DNA from: Gnetum montanum
Lineage: Eukaryota > Streptophyta > Gnetopsida > Gnetales > Gnetaceae
Assembly (NCBI GenBank): GCA_015680685.1
Contig: MNCI01016352.1
Span: 37,019 to 101,018 of the forward strand
Length of the DNA stretch: 64,000 nt
Reading direction: 5' to 3'
The notes under the pieces are model-generated. The model did not search any database and had not been told where the DNA came from. It was given only the letters and a program-made list of their open reading frames with translations. A program made the translations under genes and the position numbers. Below, in pieces: positions 55,921-64,000 of this stretch (position 1 is the first letter of the stretch; the number at the start of each line of letters is the position of its first letter).

Positions 55921-56130
55921 ATGTACTTTTTGAAATTTTTCTAACACCCCATTTTTAAACATTATTTTAACTAATAGTAAAAATAATCAAAATAACTTGA
56001 ACACCTTGATGATTTTAGTTACTATATGTACTTTTTGAAATTTTTCTAACACCCCATTTTTAAACATTATGTTAACTAATAGTAAAAATAATCAAAATAA
56101 CTTGAACACCTTGATGATTCTAGTTACCGT
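55921..56130 (+). repeat. 105-bp tandem duplication in D
   Basis: Units 55921-56025 and 56026-56130 both start ATGTACTTTTTGAAA and differ at only a few bases. A third partial copy of the TTTTTCTAACACCCCATTTT segment precedes at 55895. It lies in the putative leader or intron of the third ORF. Confidence 0.9.
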
Positions 56131-56274
56131 AGAGCCTTGGGAAACATTATTATGAAATCATCTTAAGCTTACATGCTATTTTTTTTTTGAATTTTGAGCT
56201 AAATAAGGATTCATGAAGGGTTAATCATTAATGAAAAATTATCAAAACTAATGTTGATCCGTTGGTGATTTCAG
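56131..56274 (+). other. 3' end of the leader intron in D
   Basis: ACTAAT at 56248-56253, GTGATTTCAG ending at 56274, and ATG directly after: the same layout as in A and B2. The donor side cannot be placed with confidence. Confidence 0.5.
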
Positions 56275-56540
56275 ATGATGCCAAATGGAATCCCTAAGAT
56301 TGAAGGTCTTGTAAAAGAAAAGGAAATGAGGCTAAGAAGAGAACAATGGAGGCTATGCCCATGAACAAATAGTAGCACATATAGCAATTGAAGCTCAAAC
56401 ATCACATGTTTGTTGGATCCATAGGATGATGAGAAGAAATTTCAGTTCATCCTTCAAGAATGTTCTGCATAAAAAGAGAAGCATCAATATAACAATCAAG
56501 GTTGGAAATTCCGCCACTTCTAGCAACAAGAAGATTTATT
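56275..56540 (+). pseudogene. third ORF remnant of D
   Basis: ATGATGCCAAATGGAATCC follows the acceptor. About 30 Lys/Glu/Arg-rich codons remain before stops, then a Gln/Asn-rich stretch. The N-terminal domain and coiled coil of A, B2 and E are gone. Confidence 0.45.
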
Positions 56541-56762
56541 TTTAGTTGATTTTTGAAGACCTCTATAGTTTTGAAAACTTTGATGTTTATCTAGTCTTTT
56601 TGTCATTTTTTAATACATCCACTTGAATAAAATTTTGTAATGCGACATTCCAATTTTGTAATGGTAGCTAATCTAGTCTTGGTTACCCCACAATTTTTGT
56701 AATGAAACTTCTTCCATTTATATATAGCTTGAGGATGAGATTTTAGGTATTCATAGGGGGTA
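56541..56762 (+). other. 3' tail and polypurine tract of D
   Basis: CCACAATTTTTGTAATG at 56686 matches B2. TTCATAGGGGGTA (56750-56762) directly precedes the LTR and is the plus-strand priming tract. Confidence 0.65.
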
Positions 56763-57758
56763 TGATGAGATGTGATATATTAGGCAACTTCATCGATGCA
56801 TCCTCATCGACGAAGCCTCATCGATGCATCTTAGATGCATTATTGCATATGTGTGGATGAAAATGCATTGATGCATTAACAGGCAACACATCTTAGATGC
56901 GTTGATGCATCCCTATTGATGTAGCTAAATGTGTTAACACATCTTGTTGATGTAGCTAAATGTGTTAATGCATCCTTATTAATGCAATGCCTATATTTTC
57001 CTATAAATATGTGAGCACCCATCCCATATTTGGCACCATTTGGTCAGTAGTGTAGCTAGACTCTTACAATTTTATTCTATAATTCTAGAGAATAGTCAGT
57101 GAGTGCCTACAGTATGGATTTGAGTTAGTTGTATGATGTCTTATTCAAGTGGCATTGTACCTGGACACATTCCATGAACATCAATAAGATTGAGATTGGT
57201 TCCTATTCATTGTAACACTTTGACTTAGAATAGGTTTACTTTCAATGCAATTTATTTTCTATGTACTTAGGTAACATTTACATTTCTATGCACGTTAAGT
57301 AATTGGTGAAATGAGTGTGACTAATTTTGAGCATAAATACGTATTCACTTAGTAATCCTAGCAATGTTATTGCTTGGTTTGCCCAGTAGCATAACACTTG
57401 ATAATCCTAGTAGTGGGTACATGAGTTCAAGATGTGTATGGCAAGCTAGGAATGGATACTCATCACCCTTAGGATACTTTAGGACTTATCTTCTTATTAT
57501 TAATTAGTTTAAATAATTAATTTCTACATGATTATTTAGTTAGTTTGAGGACTGCAAAAGATTAATAATCATATGCCTCACTTTGAACTAAACCATACAT
57601 GACAAACCTAATACTAGTCCAAGTGGGAACATAATGACCTACGATCAATGCTTAACAATTTAGATACCACACTAATTCCACCCATGGAATCTAACTGGAT
57701 TGCACCGGAATTGTTGTGATTCATATGATTGAATGTAGGGGGTACTTGCCGCTCATCA
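56763..57758 (+). repeat. 3' LTR of element D (996 bp)
   Basis: TGATGAGATG to GCTCATCA. U3 has about nine GATGCATC-like motifs between 56795 and 56985, more than the 5' LTR, which accounts for the 140-bp length difference. TATAAATA is at 57002-57009. TCTTATT (57139-57145) pairs with AATAAGA (57183-57189). Confidence 0.9.
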
Positions 57759-57763
57759 ATAAT

Positions 57764-59890
57764 ATAATTCCTTAATAAACTACCAGAGGAGTTACTCTAG
57801 GATAAAGATGAAACCATATAAGAGTAACTAGCATCATTCCAATGCCTTGTTAGAGAGTGAATTGGGAAAAGCATATACAATGGTGTGTGAGTAGTTGCAG
57901 AAAAGAAGGAATTCATTTCAAAATGTAGTGACATGATTTGTGGGATCTATTTCATCATTGTATTTGGTGAATGAGGGGAGTGTGACACCTTTGGGAAATA
58001 TGGATGGTAGAATAGTGGAGTTGATTGGATCAAACATAAGCTTGAGTGGAAATCAGTATTGATCAATGTTGTAGCTTTGCTAGCTTGATTAGTGGTGTAT
58101 TGAACCTAAGTGGCAAGAGAATGTAGGGTGACTCATAGATTTCACAAGATCTCACTTGGAGTTAGATCTAGACTATTTGACATAGTGAAGAAAGTAAGAG
58201 TTGGTTTTGAATATGCTGAGTATAAGTGGAAAATGTTAATGATACAAGGAGCTATGTAAGAGTAGTGGATGGAATGACGAAGGTAGTGGTAGGAGGTTGA
58301 ATTTATGCCATAGGTTGATTATAGAATAGGGAAAAGAGATCCTTGGCCATAAACATAAGTGTAGCTAAGGAGCCAACCTAGTAAGAATGTGAACCATTAT
58401 TTCCTTTGTTTTACTAGGAGATAAGTATGTCATTTCCAATGGTTGCCATGTCATCAAGTATTTCATAGATACATTTGTTTATTAACTTCTTTGAATGTTA
58501 ATGTGGGGGTGATCCATGGGAAATTCAAGTGTACCATATTTTGTAACAACTAGATTAGAACATGCACAGATTGCATTAACTCTAGCATGTTGAAGAAATA
58601 AGCAAACTTGATGGACTCCTCATTTATAAGTTGGATAGGATGGTCCCCATCTAGCTAAAATGATGGAAGAGTATGTGTTACCTCATGCTAAGCCATTTGG
58701 CAAAGCTTCTCTTTGGTGAGAGGGATCTCTAGCTTAATTCAAGTGTATAATAAATGATAATAGTTATGAGAAAGATTAGCAAGCACTGAGCGAAGGTATC
58801 TCTGATAAACCTCATTAACTAATGTGTTGAAACTACCTAAAGCTATGATGTATGTGATTGAGTAGGAGAGGATATATCAAGCATGATCTTAATGGATACC
58901 TATGATTAAGTGTCTAAAATAACCTTAAGAATAGCGATTAGTAGTAAAAGAAAGCTTAAATGAGTTACCATTGATGGGGGATAGGCAAAGTAACATTGAA
59001 GATATGTAGAAACATGAGAAAATGTCAAAAATAACATAGAAAATAAAAGTGATGTCAAAGTAATATCAAAGAAAAAAGTAACATAACAGAAAGTGACATT
59101 GATGTTAACTATTATGATGTTGATGATGCATAAGTTATGTAAACGATCCTCCTTCTAGTGTCAAAGAAGTTGTGGTAGAAAATAACTTTTTAATGAACAA
59201 TCCCACTTTCATAGGAAAAATGAAGAACTTATTTTCAACAAATCATCAAACATGGTCTAGAAATTTTTGGTCAAGAATAACTTAGTGAATTACCCATAAC
59301 AAAATGACCTTTAATATTGCATTACATTGATAGATTACTTGATCACAAAATAAATAAAATAAAAGAGAAAAATAAAGAAAATATTGTAGCATAGGGAAAG
59401 TACGTAAACCTCCACTATAAAATGTCAATGCACAAAAAAAGTAGAAAAATGCATGAAAAGTATAAAAAAAGGGGCTACTATCCCTTGATCTATTAAAACG
59501 TCCAGATGGCAATGAAAAATAGCAATGTTGTGCAAAAATCAAGTTCTAAATTATTCATATAAAAAATGTAGAAGAAAGAAAAAGAAAAATAGAAAAAGAA
59601 AAAGTGAGATAAGTACAACATAGGATGATCTAGCAGACTACTAGAATATGGATCTAATACAACTTGTATTGTAGTAGAAGTGGATGTCCAAGCTATGGAT
59701 AGGATTTGAAAATGCACAAAAAGGTGGCTATGAATCTTCAAATTAGTGGAAGCAAGAAGGAAATTAGAAGAAAATACTGTAGGGATAATTTCTAAAAAAA
59801 AATAGAAATGCAAGTGCTATGTTTATTAGAAGCTAATATGATATCATTCTATTTGAATAATTCACATTTTCTTTCAATTTCATACATTGG
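57764..59890 (-). pseudogene. Tat-like gag relic, right part, and adjoining unassigned DNA
   Basis: From about 57960 to 57764 the minus strand reads as a gag core (DPTNHVTTF, YAFPNSLSNKALE). The codons at the break continue at 40960 on the other side of D, where the gag of this lineage goes on. Beyond 58000 the signal fades; 58000-59890 holds no recognisable domain, only AT- and purine-rich DNA (A/G tracts at 59560-59610). Confidence 0.5.
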
Positions 59891-59894
59891 AGCA

Positions 59895-60777
59895 CATCAA
59901 ACATAAGTGGGATATTAAAGTGGAGTATCCAACACCCCTAATCATACAAGATGTGAATGTTTACTTATGATCTTGATCAAATTTTGTAGATAAGGCAATG
60001 TGATTATGCAAGTAATTAATTAGAGTTCATGATCGTTGTCTTCCCATGTGAGCTAATAAATTCAATGTGTATGGTTTAACGCATGATAAGGCATATGATA
60101 GATGTTGTATGGGCCATAGTGCTCCTAGCTAACATGAAGTAAAAGTAATAGTTTCTAAATCTAAGTAACAGTAAAAAAATATAATCTAGCCTATGTGATG
60201 AGTAGCTAGTCCTGATCTTCCATTCACACCTTGGAGTTCATGTAATTACTACTGGGATTACCAAGTACCACACTACTGGGTGTACCAAGTGATAGTACTA
60301 CTAGGTTACCAAGTAACTACACTTAAGTGGTCAAGATCAATCATAATCATTCTGCTTAATGATAGGAATAGTTAAGTGCATCAAAAGTAAATTAGTAAAT
60401 ATAAAATAGTAAACATTAAACCAAATGAAATAAAAAATAAAACTAAGTGTTTCTGCAATGATGGAAAGTAATGTTAATCTTTATTTTTGGTCATGCAATG
60501 TGTCTAAGTACATCACACTCAAATAAATACTCTGTTCAATCACTTAACATGACACTGTCGGCACACACTACTAAGTACTAAAAGCTAAAATTATGAAACA
60601 AATTGAAAGAGTTCTACTACTATGTTATCAAATCTACTACATATTTGTGTGCCTAAGTGTTACTTTTATAGGCTAGCACACATCCCTCGATATTGCTTAT
60701 ATGATAACATATCTATGACATTGTAGATATGATATCATAACTTTGATATTGTTATTGGAAAACATTTGGATTTATCA
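59895..60777 (-). repeat. 3' LTR of element E, left end approximate
   Basis: The right end TTTATCA followed by TACCCCC fixes the U3 end. GATATCAT-like motifs lie at 60690-60755. The poly(A) region on the minus strand has AATAAAGATT near 60475-60484. Three TTACCAAGT motifs (60265-60315) are the U5 repeats of the family. The far end around 59895 is diverged. Confidence 0.7.
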
Positions 60778-60982
60778 TACCCCCAAAACTAACTAAAAAC
60801 TCATCCTTGAGTTACAAAATGAGGATAGAGTCCCTTACAAACTTGGAAGGTAGATTTACATGATACTAACTACTATGTACATGACTCTTAAGTGCCATAA
60901 TGGTATTTTACAAAAATGACACATTCATGACATGACAAGCTTTACAATACAAAAGCAAAATTTGGAAAAGCTAAATGTAGCC

Positions 60983-63322
60983 TTATGTTGTTCTAGGTGG
61001 TAGTGGCCCTTCCATTAGTTGCTTTCCCTGGTTGTTAAGCTTCTTAAATTGATAGTGGTTCAAGAGCGCCTACAATTTCTCCTCTTCCATTCTTGAATCA
61101 TGAATCATCCATGCTAATGAACTAATGTTTGATGGGGCTGGCACATTCCACAGACATGGTAGTTGTAGAAACATCTGATTAGCTTTAACATACCATGTTG
61201 TAAAGTATCATCTTTCTTCTTCAAATGCTCTGGCCTTTTCTCTTAATTCATGGTAATCTTCTAATCTTCTAGCTAGGTTTTCTACTACATCCTTTTGCCC
61301 TTGATAGCCAGCCTTAACTACTTCTAGCTTTGAGTTTGTTACTTGAATTTTTTGTAAAGCATCCTTGTGATCTACAAACTCTTTCTTATATAAGGAATAT
61401 GTGGCTACTAATTGTTTTTCAAGCTTACTTCTAGGCCTACCTGTTGTCAACATGGCTAAGTTGGCATAATAGAGGTTTGCTAACCCCATGTATTCTTTTA
61501 AGTTTTCAATCTGTACATCTTTATTTTTTACTTTCACTTTATAGGTGTGGGCCATGTTGTCCAAGATGGGTTTCCATTTTTGATTTTGTGCTAACATGGA
61601 ATTAATGCTAGCCTTTTCCATCTGGATCTCTTTGTCATTGATTTTCTTATACATTTCCACCTAATCTCAGAAGTGTTCTTTGAGTCATTCATGCTTCTTT
61701 GCCTCATTTTTCCATGTGCTAATTTTGATGGCTAACTTCTGATGGATGATGCGTACCTCCTCCATGAAGAGGGTTCTATTGTTCTCTTGCGCAAAAGCAT
61801 ATCCTAGTTGATCCTCACCAACTGTTCCCTTTGTTGGTGGATGCTCTCTTCCAAAATGTTTTTCTATTTTTCAACTATGGTCAACTACGTGTTATCCGTA
61901 GCAAGTTGTGTATTTACCTCTTGTAAGGTATCAACTACTTTAGCATGGGCATCTGTTTGGGCTTTGGCTATTGAAGCATCCCATACTATTGTTTCTTTCT
62001 CATTCTCTATCTCTTTATTATTTTAAGGTGGTAATTGATCTGCTTAGTTTTGAATTGTGCTAGATGTTCTAGTGGAATGAATTGAGTTGGATCTCTTCTT
62101 TTTGCTCTCACGGCTACGAGCTCTTCTTGTAATCTACAAAGCTCATTCTCAACATGTTGTGCCTTGGTTTTGGTAATGATCAGTTTTCCTTTAGTGACAA
62201 TCAATTCAAACTATGTTGCAGTGACATCACTAGGAATGTTAATGAGATTTGTCATAACTTGTCCTATCTACAACAGTCTATCTAACACATATTCATGTTT
62301 TGCAAGAGTCATAGAAATACTAGCTAACATTTGAGCATCTTTAGTTCTAGAAATATCAGTTGGTGGCATAACAGGTACATTGAAAGATTCTTTAATGTGA
62401 TCTGTGATCACTTCTGTGGCTCTCACTACATCATGGTGCTACATAACCACAACTGTGGCTCCCTCTCCAAATTCAAGCACCACTTGAAATGATGCGGAAT
62501 TCCTAGAAATTTGTTGTGACCACTAGGGATCTCCTCTTGATTGTAATGCTATTTGTTTGCTGGCAATATTTGTTGAGATGCTTGGCCTAATTTCATCTTC
62601 AATTGCTTTGAATAAATTGGCCTCTTCCTACTTTCCCAATTGATGGTTTCTATAATTTGCTATAGATGACTCATTGAAGTCCTATAATCTTGTAGCGATG
62701 GTGGTGGAACTTGTGGTTGCTACTATTGTTGTCATGTGGTCTGGGTAGTCTCCTCAATGCCTAGTTGTTCTTCTATTAGGCCCTTTTTGGAAGGCATTGG
62801 CTTGAGCATTTCAACATAGGAAGCATTGTATGCCTTCCTTAATGCATCATTTGTATGCTCTAGGATGCCAGCTCATTTGCATAACTTCTAGATAAGGCAA
62901 GAAAATGGAAGTGTTAACTTCCCTGCCTTCTTCTTCTCAAACTTCCTTTGAATTTCTGTGAAGTAAAGGTGAGTGATGTTCTCATTGAACTTTCCCATTA
63001 ATATTACACTACCTCTAGCTACATATGTAGAGATTCGGTTTAATCTCTTGGTAGAAAACAGGTGGTAAGTGTCAGTTTTAAAATAGATATTTTCTTCTGC
63101 AATCAATTCACTATATTTTTTATTGTCCTTGACATATGCCCACTACAACCACAGGTCCTTAACATCTGTGTTAGATCTTGTTGATATCTGTGCCACCTTT
63201 GCTCCTTCATTGGGCACATTCAATACCTCTATAATTGTCTTAACTAAGTAAGACATTGAGATCCCTTCAATTTTTATTGCTACTTCTCTATCAAAACTAG
63301 AGTGTTTCTCCTAAATACCACT
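60983..63322 (-). pseudogene. third ORF of element E
   Basis: Begins mid-domain with GEWYLGET near 63320. A 72-codon frame (63106-62888) has EENIYFKTDTYHLF and STYVARGSVILMGK, matching A. The 150-codon frame 61660-61208 is the best preserved coiled-coil segment of the family and contains EYMGLANLYYANLAMLTTG, SKLEKQ and an ARRLEDYHELREKARAFEEE end. The C-terminus VKANQMFLQLPCLWN to PLPPRTT stop at 60983 agrees with A. The N-terminal 70 or so codons are deleted. Confidence 0.75.
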
Positions 63323-64000
63323 CTCCATTTGTTGTTAACATAGTGTGAATGATATGGAAAGCATTTATTGTCATTTATTGGAATTAGAAGGCTCCAGATG
63401 ATGTGGAATTGCTTAGTAGGTATAAGATATAATAGTTATACAAGTGGGTCCTCCCCAAAGTAGGATCTAGCCCTTAATGCCCTTGTATAACCATGCCTAG
63501 AAGTGTCCTTAAGCACTTAAGGAGTTGAATGTAACACATACCTATTTAGCAAAACACACATGTTAGTACCACCAAATTGGAAAAATAACTTTATGTTACA
63601 CAAAATCATAAGTTATGACTATTCAGACAGTAAGATGAAATGGGCTTAGAAGGGATTGCAAAAATTGAGATGTGAGGTGTCTTACCATAAGGATAATGAA
63701 TTCTTGTGCTTTATTAGTGGTTAAAGTAATCATTAGCCTTTCTATTCAATATTTAAACCAAGTTCAAACCACCTTCTAGTGACATTGCATTGTTTTATCT
63801 CTTGGTATTACAATCATAGGACTATTAATGTTACAAGGAGTGTTATCACTTTGTGTATTGTCCAAGGAAAGAGTTTTATTCATGGCACTTTATTTTTATT
63901 TTTACATTTCTAAGAAGTTGCCTACCTTTAGGCATGGGTAACATGTCTTTTCAATGGGACCCCTGAAAATTTATTCTATGCTCTTTTATTTTGTAATTGT
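63323..64000 (-). other. non-coding region of element E upstream of third ORF
   Basis: It matches A 2100-2760 block by block on the minus strand (GGTCCCATTGAAAAGACATG at 63950, GGGGAGGACCCACTTGTATAA at 63458-63438). The join to the third ORF at about 63325 removes what is 2770-3880 in A, including the promoter-like block and the intron. No gene. Confidence 0.65.

Larger units (their letters stand above)
40961..57758 (+). mobile_element. Athila-like element D, host of nested T and S
   Basis: 5' LTR split by T (40961-41188 plus 51343-51969), primer site, gag, a remnant linker, a reduced third ORF and a 3' LTR. Target duplications ATAAT are perfect. Without T and S the element is about 5.9 kb. 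Protease, RT, RNase H, integrase and most of the third ORF are deleted, so it is a non-autonomous form. It lies inside the Tat-like relic. Confidence 0.9.
59895..64000 (-). mobile_element. Athila-like element E, 5' part outside window
   Basis: Read on the minus strand: the shared non-coding region (64000-63340), a broken third ORF (63322-60983), a polypurine tract (TACCCCC on plus, 60778-60784) and a 3' LTR ending near 59895. Internal promoter, intron and the first part of the third ORF are deleted. The left LTR end is only approximate. Confidence 0.75.

Noticed and set aside
59282-59813. Two Phe/Tyr-rich minus-strand frames of 86 and 106 codons
   Set aside because: They are translations of purine-rich and AT-rich DNA; the apparent membrane segments come from base composition.

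Overview
This window reads as intergenic DNA from a seed plant with a large, repeat-rich nuclear genome. It is AT-rich and CpG-poor. I found no host gene, no rRNA and no tRNA gene. Nearly everything that can be recognised is LTR retrotransposon, and almost every reading frame is broken. Gag, aspartic protease, reverse transcriptase, RNase H and integrase remnants, tRNA-Asp-type primer sites and TGATGA...CATCA LTRs place most of it in the Athila branch of Ty3/gypsy. A second lineage resembles Tat/Ogre. I cannot name the species.

Layout from left to right. 1-7346: right part of Athila-like element A (+), with gag remnant, third ORF and 3' LTR. 7347-9827: old relic, gag-like on the minus strand. 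9828-16487: Athila-like B1 (+), 3'-truncated. 16488-17962: unassigned, with a CA microsatellite. 17963-38205: complete Athila-like B2 (+), interrupted inside its third ORF by 29803-36784, Athila-like C (-), which carries only gag-protease. 38206-40960 and again 57764 onward: an older Tat-like gag-protease relic (-), split by Athila-like D (+, 40961-57758). The 5' LTR of D is itself split by Tat-like element T (+, 41189-51337), and its 3' half holds a solo LTR S (54587-55372). About 59900-64000: Athila-like E (-), with third ORF and 3' LTR. Five insertions (B2, C, D, T, S) have 5-bp target duplications that can be read, so the order of insertion is fixed.

The Athila-like family has an unusual layout that several copies support. 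Downstream of gag-pol lies about 2 kb of non-coding DNA, then an internal promoter-like block, a short leader exon, and an intron ending in a TACTAAT-like branch site and AG joined directly to an ATG. Next comes a third ORF of roughly 900 codons, a globular N-terminal domain followed by long coiled coils, then the polypurine tract and 3' LTR. The upstream part of the internal promoter carries the same short motifs as the LTR of the same copy. The AATAAA of each LTR sits in one arm of a conserved inverted repeat. The purine tract ATGGGGG occurs up to three times per element.

Element T is a gag-protease-only member of the Tat-like lineage. Its 2.2-kb LTRs hold six 20-bp palindromes (TATACGCTGGCCAGCGTATA type) spaced about 193 bp apart. 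Its leader has seven exact 21-bp repeats, and its 3' non-coding part has an array built on a TAAACT core.
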